Positions 7,872 through 17,161 of a stretch of 43,158 nucleotides of DNA are shown in pieces. The stretch is from NCBI GenBank assembly GCA_027491395.1, contig JAOZFI010000054.1, forward strand, positions 1 to 43,158. Direction: 5' to 3'. Position 1 is the stretch's first letter; each line of letters opens with the position of its first letter. Position numbers and translations under genes: made by a program. Below the pieces are notes generated by a model. The model searched no databases. It worked only from the letters and a program-made list of their open reading frames with translations, and was not told the origin of the DNA. The DNA is from Thermoproteota archaeon (lineage in GTDB: Archaea > Korarchaeota > Korarchaeia > Korarchaeales > Korarchaeaceae).

Positions 7872-9143
7872 TTAGAAGACGAAGCTCTCCGTCTCCAAAG
7901 ATCTTCCAACCACTTCTAGCTTGTTGGTGGGTATCTTCTCCCCGCCGTATAGATCGGCGTAAGTCTCCCCGTACAGTAAAGCGGCAGCGATCCTGCCGAT
8001 CGCATCTCCCTTGAGTATCCCGCTTCCGCTGGCTCCAGTAGCCACGACCATGTTGGATCTCCTGAAAACTACAGGATTATGATCGACGGAGTTCAGCATA
8101 TAGAGGCCGGCCCACATGTTGTCCACTCTAGCTCCCTCAAGCTGCGGAAAGTACTTCACCATTATCGGGTAGATGTTGTCGTAGTAGTAGTTTTCCTCGG
8201 GCTCCTCATCCGGGGTGAAGGGCCTTATCTCGTCCGAGAACCCGAACCAGAAGGTTCCATCCCTCCTATCTGCCCTTATGTAATGGCCGGTCGGGAGGAA
8301 GGTGAATGGGAGTATGCCCTCCTCGTTAAACCCCTTCGTGTTCAGGAGGGCTTTCTGAGCTTCAGTCCTAGGCCTGAAGGTGAATATCTGCCTCTTCTTC
8401 GGCTTGGAAATGCAGTCTATACCTAGGGGATCGAGTAGGAGGTGGGTCCATCCGCCTGCAGCTATCACGAGCTTCTTCGCGGTTATTATCCCCTTGTTCG
8501 TCTCCACGCCGGCGAACCTCACCTTCTGCCAGGCTCTAGGCTCTCTAGGGATGCCGAGCTTGATTTCAGGCTCTACTATTATCCTCTCCACCTTGGTGTT
8601 GAACTGGAAATTCCCTCCCATTTCCTTGATTCTGTCCCTATAGTAGTAGGCGAGCTTGTCAGCGTCTATGTATCCGCATTTGACACCGAACAGCCCGTAG
8701 TCCACGTTCTTCACTCCTAGGATCTCGGCTTCCTCATCTCCGTCGAACTCGTAGTTCATCTCGAGTATCTTCTTCAGTTCAGCCCTCCGGTAGATCTTTA
8801 GGGTCCCCTTCTTCTCCAACGTGTGGGCTACGTCAGCTATCTCCTCGAACTGGTCCTTGCTCCTCAATATGAGGTAGCCCACTAGCTCCATCCCCAAGTC
8901 GTAACCCTCCTCCCTCTGGATGTGGAGGTAGAAGTCGACGGATGTGTCGGATAGGAGCCTGTTGGTTGAAGAGGTAAAGAGTCCAGCCCTGAAACCTGCA
9001 GCACTCTTTGCTGTAGCCCCCTGACCCACATCTCCCATTCTGTCGACGATGAGTACGTTAGCTTCGGGATCTCTACTCAAAACGTGATAAGCGGTAGCCA
9101 GCCCCAAGATACCGGCTCCCACAACTAGCACATCGGCCTCCAA
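7872..9143 (-). CDS. FAD-dependent oxidoreductase, DAO family
   Basis: The Rossmann motif GAGILG is at residues 9-14, followed about 20 residues later by the acidic VDR that binds the ADP ribose. KSAAGFRAG and the C-terminal ATGASGSGILKGDAIGRIAA fit the glycine/D-amino-acid/sarcosine oxidase (DadA/SoxB-like) superfamily. Length 423 is typical. The substrate cannot be read from sequence; a D-amino acid, N-methyl amino acid or hydroxy acid is possible. The TTG start has AAGGTGA 6 nt upstream. It is divergent, across only 61 bp, from a membrane Fe-S protein that could accept its electrons. No signal peptide. Confidence 0.85.
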   Translation of the reverse strand: MEADVLVVGAGILGLATAYHVLSRDPEANVLIVDRMGDVGQGATAKSAAGFRAGLFTSSTNRLLSDTSVDFYLHIQREEGYDLGMELVGYLILRSKDQFEEIADVAHTLEKKGTLKIYRRAELKKILEMNYEFDGDEEAEILGVKNVDYGLFGVKCGYIDADKLAYYYRDRIKEMGGNFQFNTKVERIIVEPEIKLGIPREPRAWQKVRFAGVETNKGIITAKKLVIAAGGWTHLLLDPLGIDCISKPKKRQIFTFRPRTEAQKALLNTKGFNEEGILPFTFLPTGHYIRADRRDGTFWFGFSDEIRPFTPDEEPEENYYYDNIYPIMVKYFPQLEGARVDNMWAGLYMLNSVDHNPVVFRRSNMVVATGASGSGILKGDAIGRIAAALLYGETYADLYGGEKIPTNKLEVVGRSLETESFVF

Positions 9144-9204
9144 GGAGCTTCACCTTGTTCTCACGAAGGAAAAAATGAAAAAGTTATCCTGATTCGGTAA
9201 AACG

Positions 9205-11073
9205 GTGTTACCATTGGTCGTGAGGGAGAGCTTCCCCCTCCTCCCAAGTTGGACCCCCGTAGTCATGTATTCTATACTCGTACCATTTGCGCTGATCTTC
9301 CTGTACGGACTCTGGAGAATCTCGAGGAAATTCGAGCTAGTCAGGGCGTTGAAGGAGCTTGACCTTGGAAAGCTGAGGAGGGGTCTTATCAGGGTCTTAT
9401 CCCAGAAGAGAGTTCTGGAGAGGAATAGAGGATTTTTTCACGCGCTCCTCTTCGCAGGAACCCTCGTCCTGTTTCTAGGCACACTCACGGTGTTCCTCGA
9501 GACGGACATCCTCGAGCACCTCGGTATCAGAATACTCTTCGACGGGACCTACTCAGCCTTCGAGCTGATAATGGACAGTTTCGGCATACTCTTCCTAATT
9601 GGAGCTCTTTCATTCTTTCCCACTAGGGATAGAGAGGGGAAGGTCCTCCTGCTGGGGCTCCTCTATATAGGGTTGACGGGTTTCCTTCTAGAATCAACTA
9701 GGATCTATGTCCAACCTAACGCCGCCAGTCACTACTCGCTCGTGGGCTACCTGCTCTCTGGAACTGTCGGTCCCCTCATTCTCCCCTTCTACACGGTCCT
9801 GTGGTGGAGCCACGCTCTTCTAGCTTTCTCGATGGTGGCCTACCTGCCCTACAGTAACCTGCTCCACTCCCTCACCGCCCTCCTCACCTCTTCCTTGGAG
9901 GAGGAGATCGTCATATTTCCGAAGGAACCGTTCAAGCTGCAGGAGTTGGAGGATGTCGAGGAGATCAAGCTGGGTTTCAAGGAAGCCTCTGAACTTCCAT
10001 GGTATGAGAAGTACATGCTCGCCGCCTGCGTGAAGTGCGGGAGGTGCACCGACTCTTGTCCCGCCAACATGACGGGCAGGCCCCTCTCACCAAAGGATGT
10101 GGTTCAGGGATTGAAGGTCTCACTACTGGGAGGCACTTATGAGCTGGCTGAGGATGCTGTCTGGTCATGTGTCTCCTGCGGAGCTTGCTCGACGGCCTGC
10201 CCGAATTATATAAGCCCGTTCACCTTCCTCATGGAGAGGAGGCGCTCCCTCGTGGCGGAGGGCAGGGTAGACAAGAAGATGGGTGAGCTGCTGAACGGGC
10301 TGAGGAGGTACCACAACTCCCTCTCCGTCCCGCAGAGGGGGAGGCTGAGCTGGATCGAGAGCGACGACGATCCCGACTATTACCTGTGGGTGGGCTGCCA
10401 GTACTCCTTCGATCCCGTGGGTAAGAGGGTAGTCTCCAAGCTAGTGGATCTACTGAGAAAGGTAGGCATCAAGGTCGCCGTCTTCGGAGATATGGAGACC
10501 TGTTGTGGCGAGCCAGCTAGAAGGCTCGGAGAGGAGGGCATGTTCCAAGAGTTCGCTCTCACTAATGCCGAACTCTTCAAGGAGCTTGGGGTGAAGAGGC
10601 TTCTGGTGATCTGCCCGCACGGCCTCACCGTGTTCAGGCATGAGTATCCCAGAGTCATTGAAGATTGGAACATAGAGGTGGTTTCACATGTGGAGCTACT
10701 GGCGAAACTGGTTAGGGAGGGGCGGTTGAAAGTGAATTACGGTGGCGATCTGACGTTCCACGATCCGTGTAACCTCTCCAGATTTAACGGATTAATAGAG
10801 GAGCCTAGAGAGATACTGGAGAGGGTAGATGGATTCAGAGAGATGCCTAGGCACGGAGTAAACACCTTCTGCTGCGGTGCGGGAGGCGCCAACTACTGGT
10901 ACCAGACCGGAGAGGGGACCATGGCCAAGGAGAGGGTAAAGGAAGCGTTGGGGGCGGGAGCTAGGGGAGTTGTTGTGGCCTGTCCATTCTGCTACGCCAT
11001 GTTGAACGATGCATCCAAGGGGATGAACTTGGAGGACTTCAAGGTTCTGGAGATAAGCGAACTCCTCGACTAA
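9205..11073 (+). CDS. Membrane HdrD-like Fe-S oxidoreductase
   Basis: A fusion of a NarI/HdrE-like membrane part and a soluble HdrD/GlpC-like part. Hydrophobic helices lie near residues 18-37, 77-98, 118-137, 147-162 and 185-212. Two 4Fe-4S motifs follow: Cys275-278-281-285 (CVKCGRCTDSC) and Cys322-325-328-332 (CVSCGACSTAC). Two CCG domains then carry ETCCGEP (433-434) and TFCCGAGG (556-557), ligands of the noncubane-type or active-site cluster in this family. It probably passes electrons between a cytoplasmic donor and membrane quinone. The nearest donor candidate is the divergent FAD oxidoreductase. The GTG start is uncertain, with no strong Shine-Dalgarno. Confidence 0.88.
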   Translation: MLPLVVRESFPLLPSWTPVVMYSILVPFALIFLYGLWRISRKFELVRALKELDLGKLRRGLIRVLSQKRVLERNRGFFHALLFAGTLVLFLGTLTVFLETDILEHLGIRILFDGTYSAFELIMDSFGILFLIGALSFFPTRDREGKVLLLGLLYIGLTGFLLESTRIYVQPNAASHYSLVGYLLSGTVGPLILPFYTVLWWSHALLAFSMVAYLPYSNLLHSLTALLTSSLEEEIVIFPKEPFKLQELEDVEEIKLGFKEASELPWYEKYMLAACVKCGRCTDSCPANMTGRPLSPKDVVQGLKVSLLGGTYELAEDAVWSCVSCGACSTACPNYISPFTFLMERRRSLVAEGRVDKKMGELLNGLRRYHNSLSVPQRGRLSWIESDDDPDYYLWVGCQYSFDPVGKRVVSKLVDLLRKVGIKVAVFGDMETCCGEPARRLGEEGMFQEFALTNAELFKELGVKRLLVICPHGLTVFRHEYPRVIEDWNIEVVSHVELLAKLVREGRLKVNYGGDLTFHDPCNLSRFNGLIEEPREILERVDGFREMPRHGVNTFCCGAGGANYWYQTGEGTMAKERVKEALGAGARGVVVACPFCYAMLNDASKGMNLEDFKVLEISELLD

Positions 11074-11130
11074 GCCCCCACTCCCTATTTTCCCTCCGCC
11101 GAGAGAGGCCGGCGCGGCTTAGCGTGTCAC

Positions 11131-11140
11131 AGTTATATCT
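11131..11140 (+). promoter_or_regulatory. TATA box of purA
   Basis: AGTTATATCT is centred about 35 nt upstream of the purA ATG at 11171, predicting a start near 11162 and a leader of only about 10 nt. Confidence 0.55.
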
Positions 11141-11170
11141 AATCCCGGTCACGCGGGTAGGTAATGAAGG

Positions 11171-12469
11171 ATGCCTGCAGTGGTCGTCGTGGGCATGCAG
11201 TTCGGTGATGAGAGTAAGGGGGCAGTGGTGGACTATTTAGCCGAATGGGCGGATCTCGTTGTCAGATATAACGGGGGAAGCAACGCTGGGCACACGGTGG
11301 TGGCTGAGGGTCAGAAGTACAAGCTCCACCTGATGCCCTCCAGCGTGGTTCGCGGGAAGAGGGGGATTCTCGGCGCGGGCGTGGCGTTCGATCCCGAGGT
11401 GTTCCTACAAGAACTAGAGGACTTGAGATCTAGAGGGAAGGGTGTAGATGTGCTCATATCCCTCAAGGCAACACTCCTTCTTCCATACCACAAGGAGCTA
11501 GACGCTGCTCTGACTGGTGGGAGGCTAGGAACTACGAAGAGGGGAATAGGCCCCGCTTACCAAGACAAAATGGCTAGGATCTCGGGCCTCAAGGTCAGCG
11601 ATCTCTTCAGCTCTAACTTCCCCAAGAGGCTCAGGGACGTTCTGGAGGTCAAGGAGGATGAACTGAGGAGGGCCGGCGTCCTGACTGGCGATTTAGAGGA
11701 GTATTATAGACAACTGCTCGAGAGGGCCGATAGCTGGAGGGAGGCGCTGGAGCCCTTCGTGGGCGACGATCACCTAGAGGTCAATGCAGCTATAACTGAG
11801 AGGAAGTTCGTCCTCTTCGAGGGAGCCCAAGGGACGATGCTCGATGTCGATCACGGCACCTACCCGTTCGTGACATCGTCCAATGCCATAGCCGGAGGGG
11901 CGTGCACTGGAGTCGGGGTGAGCCCCCTTGCCATCGATGCCGTCGTAGGGGTCAGCAAGGCCTACACCACTAGGGTGGGCAAAGGCCCCTTTCCCACCGA
12001 GCTCACGGGGGACCTGGCCAGATATATTAGGGATAGGGGAGGAGAATATGGTACCACCACGGGAAGGCCGCGCAGAGTCGGCTGGCTCGATCTCCCGATG
12101 CTGAGGTACTCTGTCCTGATCAACGGTATCGGCTACCTAGCGATTAGGAAGGTGGACGTGCTTTCGGGCCTCGACAAGGTGAAAGTTGCTGTGGCTTACG
12201 AGATAGAGGGAGAGGAGTACAGGCTAGCCCCTCCCTACGTGGATACTCTCGAAAGGGTAAAGCCTGTGTACGAGGAGCTCGACGGCTGGAGCGTGGAGGA
12301 TTGGAGTGAGCTCATCAGGGAGGGCTGGGACTCATTCCCCGAGGAGGTGAAGGCCTATGTGGAATTTGTGGAGAGAGAAGTCAACGCAAAGACCATCATG
12401 GTCGGGGTAGGACCTGAGAGGGAGATGACCGCCCCCACGCCAGCGTTGGGGGACCTGCTCTCCCTGTGA
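11171..12469 (+). CDS. purA: Adenylosuccinate synthetase
   Basis: Uses GTP to condense IMP with aspartate, the first committed step to AMP. The 432-residue length is normal for bacterial-type PurA rather than the short archaeal form. Key pieces are the phosphate loop GDESKG (residues 12-17, with catalytic Asp13 and Lys16), NGGSNAGHTV, the IMP block TTKRGIGPAYQDK, LFEGAQG, and TTTGRPRRVGWLD. The usual GDEGKG has Ser in place of the third Gly, an uncommon change. ATG start, probably with a very short leader. It is followed after 107 bp by the pyrimidine operon, which has its own TATA-like element. Confidence 0.96.
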   Translation: MPAVVVVGMQFGDESKGAVVDYLAEWADLVVRYNGGSNAGHTVVAEGQKYKLHLMPSSVVRGKRGILGAGVAFDPEVFLQELEDLRSRGKGVDVLISLKATLLLPYHKELDAALTGGRLGTTKRGIGPAYQDKMARISGLKVSDLFSSNFPKRLRDVLEVKEDELRRAGVLTGDLEEYYRQLLERADSWREALEPFVGDDHLEVNAAITERKFVLFEGAQGTMLDVDHGTYPFVTSSNAIAGGACTGVGVSPLAIDAVVGVSKAYTTRVGKGPFPTELTGDLARYIRDRGGEYGTTTGRPRRVGWLDLPMLRYSVLINGIGYLAIRKVDVLSGLDKVKVAVAYEIEGEEYRLAPPYVDTLERVKPVYEELDGWSVEDWSELIREGWDSFPEEVKAYVEFVEREVNAKTIMVGVGPEREMTAPTPALGDLLSL

Positions 12470-12491
12470 CGGAGATGGCACTAACCCCCTC

Positions 12492-12501
12492 AATTTATAT
12501 A
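12492..12501 (+). promoter_or_regulatory. TATA-like element upstream of the pyrimidine operon
   Basis: The AT-rich segment ATTTATATAA lies in the 107-bp gap after purA. A start about 26 nt downstream would give a leader of roughly 50 nt before the proposed pyrF start. A GGAGGTG at about 12506-12512 has no start codon at usable distance, so the exact 5' end of pyrF is unsettled. Confidence 0.4.
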
Positions 12502-12576
12502 ATTAGGAGGTGGACCTAAGGAAGGGTTCCAATAGGGAACAAGCTCATTGAGAGGTCTTCTTCTCTAGACTCCCGA

Positions 12577-13200
12577 TTGATTCTCGCGCTCGATTTCCCA
12601 TCCGGAGATTTGGATGAGCTCCTTAATGGTTTGAAGGATTACGTGGTGGGCGTGAAAGTAGGCTTCCCCCTATCGCTGGCCATCGGATGGGACGGAATAG
12701 AAAAGCTAGCAAATAGGCACGAACACTACTACTGGATCGCGGATTTCAAGCTAGCAGATATACCTGACGTGGTCGAGCACATCCTAGGCAGGTTCAAGGA
12801 GATGAGTATGGATGCCGCCATAATGCACCTGTTCACTGGGCACAGGAGGTACGAAACCGGACTAGAACTGATTGGGGTTGCGGGCATGAGTCATCCCCAA
12901 GCTAAACTCATCAGGGAGAATTTCGTCAAGCTGCTGGAGGAAGCGGAGCTGCTCAATGTCATGGGAATCGTTGTTGGAGCCACCAGACCGGAGATGATCA
13001 GGGAAGCGAGGAGAAGGCTACCCGATGTTCTGATCTTCTCCCCAGGCGTGGGATTCCAAGGTGCCAAGCCGGGATCTAGCTTGGAGGCCGGTGCGAACTT
13101 CGAGATAGTAGGTAGATCCATTCTGAAGAGCGAGGATCCCGTTAAAGCCGCGAGGAGCATGGTGGAAGCTCAGAGGGTGATCCTTCATGGAGAGCGCTGA
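12577..13200 (+). CDS. pyrF: Orotidine 5'-phosphate decarboxylase
   Basis: Last step of UMP synthesis. The catalytic Lys-Asp motif is present as DFKLADIPD (DxKxxD) near residues 56-64; ILALDFP is the first beta-strand and GVGFQGAKPG is the phosphate loop near the C-terminus. About 207 residues, normal for archaeal PyrF. The start is taken as TTG 12577, giving the family-typical N-terminus. The frame is open back to 12520 but holds no ATG or GTG, and no Shine-Dalgarno precedes the TTG. It overlaps pyrE by 14 nt and heads the operon. Confidence 0.94.
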   Translation: MILALDFPSGDLDELLNGLKDYVVGVKVGFPLSLAIGWDGIEKLANRHEHYYWIADFKLADIPDVVEHILGRFKEMSMDAAIMHLFTGHRRYETGLELIGVAGMSHPQAKLIRENFVKLLEEAELLNVMGIVVGATRPEMIREARRRLPDVLIFSPGVGFQGAKPGSSLEAGANFEIVGRSILKSEDPVKAARSMVEAQRVILHGER

Positions 13201-13768
13201 GTTGGGGCTAATCCTCGTGAGGAGGGGCATGCTCAAGTTCGGGGATTTCCTGCTCACCTCCGGTCGGAGGAGCACTATCTACGTGGATCTCAGGCCCCTC
13301 CCTTCATTCCCGGAGGAGTTCAGAGCTATCTCAGAGGATCTGGCTGGGAGGATGGGGAAAGGGGGGATATGTGGGGTTGCGGTCGGAGGCCTACCCCTAG
13401 CCACGGCGGTGGCCCTGCTAACCTCCAAACCCCTGATCTACATTAGGAAGGAAAGGAAAGAACATGGAACGATGAGTAAGATGGAAGGGGTGGTGAGCGA
13501 GCGGGAGTACGTGGTGATAGACGATGTGGCCACCACCGGAGGATCACTGAGAAGGGCCGTTGAGGCGGTCAGGGAGGCGGGAGCCGAGGTCAGCGAGGCC
13601 TGGGTCGTGGTGGACAGGCTTCAGGGTGCGAGGGAGTCCTTGAAAGAGTTGGGTGTGGGGTTGAGGAGCATTGCGACCCTCCCCGACATAGTCAGGTCCG
13701 TCCTTCCCATTCTCTCCCCTGAGGAGAGGAAATATGCGGAGACCTACCTTGAGGAGGTGGGATATTGA
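13187..13768 (+). CDS. pyrE: Orotate phosphoribosyltransferase
   Basis: Transfers the phosphoribosyl group from PRPP to orotate to give OMP for PyrF. The PRPP-binding motif [12 protein letters not shown] is at residues 109-120, and the flexible catalytic loop with IRKERKEHG is at about 86-94. 193 residues, normal length. The ATG start lies inside the pyrF 3' end (14 nt overlap). The stop overlaps the pyrB TTG as TTGA, so translation is probably coupled. Confidence 0.96.
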   Translation: MESAELGLILVRRGMLKFGDFLLTSGRRSTIYVDLRPLPSFPEEFRAISEDLAGRMGKGGICGVAVGGLPLATAVALLTSKPLIYIRKERKEHGTMSKMEGVVSEREYVVIDDVATTGGSLRRAVEAVREAGAEVSEAWVVVDRLQGARESLKELGVGLRSIATLPDIVRSVLPILSPEERKYAETYLEEVGY

Positions 13769-14658
13769 GTTTTAGAGGGAAGGATGTTCTTTCCATACTG
13801 GATTTCACCCGTAATGACCTGGAGAGGCTGTTCAGAATAGCCTCCTCTAAGTTCGAGGGGGACGAGCTGAAGGGGAAGGTGGTGGCCCTGGCCTTCTTCG
13901 AACCCAGCACGAGGACGAGGCTCAGCTTCGAGACCGCTACCCTCAGACTGGGAGGTGGATATATAGGGTTCGATGCCGTTCAGGGTACCTCGATAGCTAA
14001 AGGGGAGACTTTTTCCGACACCGTAAGGATGCTCGACGCCTACGCTGATGCGATAATCGTGAGACATAGCTTGGAGGGAGCTGCCAAGCTTGCTGCAGAG
14101 CTGGCTGAGGCTCCGGTGATAAACGCCGGGGACGGGTCGAAGAGGCATCCAACACAGGCCATGATAGATCTTTACACGGTCTGGAGGGAGAAAAAAGGAA
14201 TAGATAATCTGGTGTACGGGGTTTTGGGTGATCTCAGATACGGGAGGGCCTCGGGAAGCTTCCTCAGGGCGCTGAACCTCTACTCACCTAAGAAAGTGTA
14301 CCTGATAGCTCCCGAGAGCTTGCGCCCGAAGGAGGAGCTCCTAGACACGTTGAAGATGCCTTGGGAGTTCTCAAACTTGGAGGAGGTGCTACCGGAACTG
14401 GATGTCCTATATGTGACTAGGATACAGAAGGAGAGGTTCCCTGACCCGGCCGAGTACGAGAGGGTCAGGGGGAGCTACAGAATCGATGCTGCTCTGCTGC
14501 TCAAGAATGCTAAAGAGGACATGATAATCCTACATCCCCTCCCGAGAGTAGATGAGATTGCCTTGGATGTGGACTCCACGCCTCACGCTCTCTACTTCAA
14601 GCAGGCCGCTTATGGGGTCCCCATCAGGATGGCCCTGCTGAGGGAGGTGGTACCATGA
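13765..14658 (+). CDS. pyrB: Aspartate carbamoyltransferase, catalytic subunit
   Basis: Makes carbamoyl aspartate from carbamoyl phosphate and aspartate. The carbamoyl-phosphate site STRTR is at residues 48-52, with HPTQAM and the C-terminal HPLPRVDEI also conserved. 297 residues, as in other archaea. The TTG start overlaps the pyrE stop (TTGA) and its stop overlaps pyrI as ATGA. Expected to assemble with PyrI into the classical dodecamer. Its carbamoyl phosphate would come from carAB at 22.7-26.8 kb, which is interrupted here. Confidence 0.97.
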   Translation: MSFRGKDVLSILDFTRNDLERLFRIASSKFEGDELKGKVVALAFFEPSTRTRLSFETATLRLGGGYIGFDAVQGTSIAKGETFSDTVRMLDAYADAIIVRHSLEGAAKLAAELAEAPVINAGDGSKRHPTQAMIDLYTVWREKKGIDNLVYGVLGDLRYGRASGSFLRALNLYSPKKVYLIAPESLRPKEELLDTLKMPWEFSNLEEVLPELDVLYVTRIQKERFPDPAEYERVRGSYRIDAALLLKNAKEDMIILHPLPRVDEIALDVDSTPHALYFKQAAYGVPIRMALLREVVP

Positions 14659-15128
14659 GTGAGGAATTGGTGGTCAGGAGGATAAGTAACGGTACCGTAA
14701 TAGACCACATCCCCTCCGGAAGGGCTCTCAAGGTCCTCCGCATCTTGGGGATCACGGGGGAGGAGGGCTACATGGTATCCATGGTGATGAACGTCTACAG
14801 CAAGAAGCTGGGGAAGAAGGACATCGTGAAGGTAGAGGGGAGGGAACTCAGCAGTGAGGAGGTGAACAAGATAGCACTGGTTGCACCTACTGCCACGATC
14901 AACATAGTGAGGGATTACGAAGTTGTAGAGAAGAGGAAGGTAGAGCTCCCTGACAAGATAGAGGGAATATTGAGGTGCGTAAACCCCAAATGCGTAACAA
15001 ATGCTCCTAGGGAAGCGGTCCATCCATCGTTCAGGGTGATATCTAGGAAGCCCCTTAAGCTGGTCTGCGAGTATTGCGGCGAGTACCTGACGGAGGAAGA
15101 GGTCATTGCGCAGCTTGCGGGGACATAG
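14655..15128 (+). CDS. pyrI: Aspartate carbamoyltransferase, regulatory subunit
   Basis: Binds CTP/ATP and links PyrB trimers, giving allosteric control of the pathway. The N-terminal nucleotide-binding domain ([17 protein letters not shown]) is followed by the C-terminal zinc domain with four Cys: CVNPKC at about 110-115 and CEYC at about 140-143. 157 residues, typical. ATG start overlapping the pyrB stop by 4 nt. Its 3' end overlaps the proposed start of the next gene. Confidence 0.96.
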   Translation: MSEELVVRRISNGTVIDHIPSGRALKVLRILGITGEEGYMVSMVMNVYSKKLGKKDIVKVEGRELSSEEVNKIALVAPTATINIVRDYEVVEKRKVELPDKIEGILRCVNPKCVTNAPREAVHPSFRVISRKPLKLVCEYCGEYLTEEEVIAQLAGT

Positions 15129-15912
15129 ACCCCACACAATAGCTGAAAGCGAGCCCCTCACCCCGAGAGTGAGGAGGATTGTGCTGAAAGGCGAGATCGG
15201 AGCGCTGCCCGGTCAGTATGTGATGGTCTGGATCCCCAAGGTGGGGGAAATACCGGTCAGCGTGGCTAGGGAGGGGAACGGGGAGACCTGGCTACTGGTG
15301 GCTAGGGTAGGGAAGGTGAGCTCGGCCATCCACTCCCTTAAAGCTGGAGATAGGCTCTGGATAAGGGGACCCTACGGCAGGGGCTACACCACCGAGGTTG
15401 AGGGGAAGGTCGCTCTCGTGGGAGGGGGCTACGGCATAGCTCCCCTCATACATCTAGCTGACGCACTCACGAGCAGAGGGGGGGTAAGGATCGAGTTCTA
15501 CGCGGGGTTCAGGAGCGCGGAGGAAGTGATGCTCGAAGATCTCATGAAGGATCTCTCGGACAGGCTTGTGGTGAGCACGGATGACGGGTCATACGGGCTC
15601 AGCGGATTAATCACGGAACACATAGACTATGAGGGGTTGAATTTCGTTTACACTGCTGGGCCGGAGGCGATGATGGTGAAGGTGGTATCCGAGGCGGTCA
15701 GGAGAGGAATTGGGGTGGAGGCTTCTCTGGAGAGGTTGATCAGGTGTGCCGTTGGACTATGCGGGGCGTGCGTCCTCGAGCCACAGGGCCTCCTAGTGTG
15801 TAGAGACGGTCCTGTCTTCGATGGTGCCGTATTGATGGCCTCCGAGGACTTCGGGAAGTACTGGAGGGATTTCGATGGGAGGAGGATCCCTCTGGGAGCC
15901 CTCTCTAGATGA
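15106..15912 (+). CDS. pyrK: Dihydroorotate dehydrogenase electron-transfer subunit (PyrK)
   Basis: A ferredoxin-NADP reductase-like protein that carries FAD and a 2Fe-2S cluster and links dihydroorotate oxidation to NAD or another carrier. FAD domain: [11 protein letters not shown] near residues 33-43; NAD-type nucleotide domain: [13 protein letters not shown] near 102-114. The cluster ligands form [19 protein letters not shown] (Cx4CxxCx(n)C), diagnostic of PyrK. 268 residues. The TTG at 15106 overlaps pyrI by 23 nt; TTG at 15115 is an alternative. Its catalytic partner PyrD is not in the window. Confidence 0.9.
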   Translation: MRSLRGHRPHTIAESEPLTPRVRRIVLKGEIGALPGQYVMVWIPKVGEIPVSVAREGNGETWLLVARVGKVSSAIHSLKAGDRLWIRGPYGRGYTTEVEGKVALVGGGYGIAPLIHLADALTSRGGVRIEFYAGFRSAEEVMLEDLMKDLSDRLVVSTDDGSYGLSGLITEHIDYEGLNFVYTAGPEAMMVKVVSEAVRRGIGVEASLERLIRCAVGLCGACVLEPQGLLVCRDGPVFDGAVLMASEDFGKYWRDFDGRRIPLGALSR

Positions 15913-15940
15913 ACTGCTCGGATGAGAGGGTGTAATAGAA

Positions 15941-17161
15941 ATGACATGCCTATGTGGTCTCGCGTATCTGCCCTCCTTGGGATTTGAGAGGATCTGTGTC
16001 GAGTTCGGGTCCACCATTCTCAAGGTCTCCAAAGCATCTGATGGCCCCTGCACTGAGGTTGATGTCGTACTCCCCGGTTTCGTAGACCTCCATGTCCACA
16101 TGAGGGGCCTAGGGCAGAGGCACAAGGGAGAGTGGAGGACCGAGTCCCTCGCAGCGTTGCACGGAGGTGTAACCGTCGTGGTAGATATGCCGAACAACGT
16201 TCCGAGGGTGGACAACCTAGAAATCCTCAGGAGGAAGCTTGAGGAGGCTGATAGGGAGAGCTACGTGGACTTCATGCTCTACACCGCTTATCCCTTCCTT
16301 CCAGATGAGAGCTACGTGGCCGGGGTGAAGCTCTTCCCCTCTGACCTGATGAACGACCTCGATGAGGTGTTTTCAAGGGCTTCGAAGCTGGGAAAGGTAG
16401 TGGTGGTCCACGCGGAGGATCCTCTAATCCTTCAGGAGGCGGAAAAGCCGACTAGGGTGGAGGACCACTGGAGGGCCCATCCGGAGCTTGCGGAGGATGC
16501 GGCGGTGAGGAGAGCCCTCTGGCTGGCTGAAAGGCACAGCACCAAGGTTAGGATAGCCCACTCCACCCTCCCTATAACCCTGAGACTAGTGCAGGGGGCC
16601 AAGGTTAGGGGTGTGGACGCGAGCGCTGAGGTAACGCCGCACCACATCCTGTACAACATCGAGGACTCACCCACTTTAGGCCCCCTGGCCAAGGTCAATC
16701 CCCCGCTCAGATCTAAGCCTGTTGTTGAGGAGTTCAGGCGCATGGTCCACGCCGGGATGGCGGACTTCCTAGCCACGGATCACGCACCTCACAGCCCAGA
16801 GGAGAAGTCCAGACCCTATGAGGAGATGCCTCCTGGGATCCCTTGGCTCGACCTGATGGCCCCCTTGCTCATGACGATGATAGGAGAGGGAATTTTCCCG
16901 GCTGGGGTGATCGACATGTACAGTTCTAGGCCAGCGGCCCACCTAGGGCTGAAGAGAGGGAAGATATCACCGGGCAGCGCTGCTGACCTAGTCGTCCTGA
17001 GGAAGGAATCGTGGACGATAAGGGAGGATGACATGTACACTAAGGCGAGGTCCGCTCCCGTAAGGGAGGTGGGGTGGGTCGTGAAGAAGGTTTACCTGAA
17101 GGGGAAGCTGGCCTACGATAGTGGGCCAGTGGTGGAGGAAGGATTCGGTTCCCCCGCTTGA
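15941..17161 (+). CDS. pyrC: Dihydroorotase
   Basis: Closes carbamoyl aspartate to dihydroorotate. Amidohydrolase fold with the metal motif DLHVHMR (His51, His53), KLFPSD (Lys130, a candidate carbamylated ligand), VVHAEDP (His157), IAHST (His207), and ATDHAPH, with the catalytic Asp at about 280. 406 residues, a class I length. ATG start 28 nt after pyrK, with a weak GAGGGTG upstream. The last 49 nt run antiparallel to the end of the pyruvate kinase gene. Confidence 0.93.
   Translation: MTCLCGLAYLPSLGFERICVEFGSTILKVSKASDGPCTEVDVVLPGFVDLHVHMRGLGQRHKGEWRTESLAALHGGVTVVVDMPNNVPRVDNLEILRRKLEEADRESYVDFMLYTAYPFLPDESYVAGVKLFPSDLMNDLDEVFSRASKLGKVVVVHAEDPLILQEAEKPTRVEDHWRAHPELAEDAAVRRALWLAERHSTKVRIAHSTLPITLRLVQGAKVRGVDASAEVTPHHILYNIEDSPTLGPLAKVNPPLRSKPVVEEFRRMVHAGMADFLATDHAPHSPEEKSRPYEEMPPGIPWLDLMAPLLMTMIGEGIFPAGVIDMYSSRPAAHLGLKRGKISPGSAADLVVLRKESWTIREDDMYTKARSAPVREVGWVVKKVYLKGKLAYDSGPVVEEGFGSPA

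Noticed and set aside
7748-7909. 54-codon N-terminal extension of isocitrate dehydrogenase
   Set aside because: It contains the icd TATA box and ribosome-binding site, overlaps the upstream FAD gene, and has no family similarity; TTG 7747 gives a normal-length protein.
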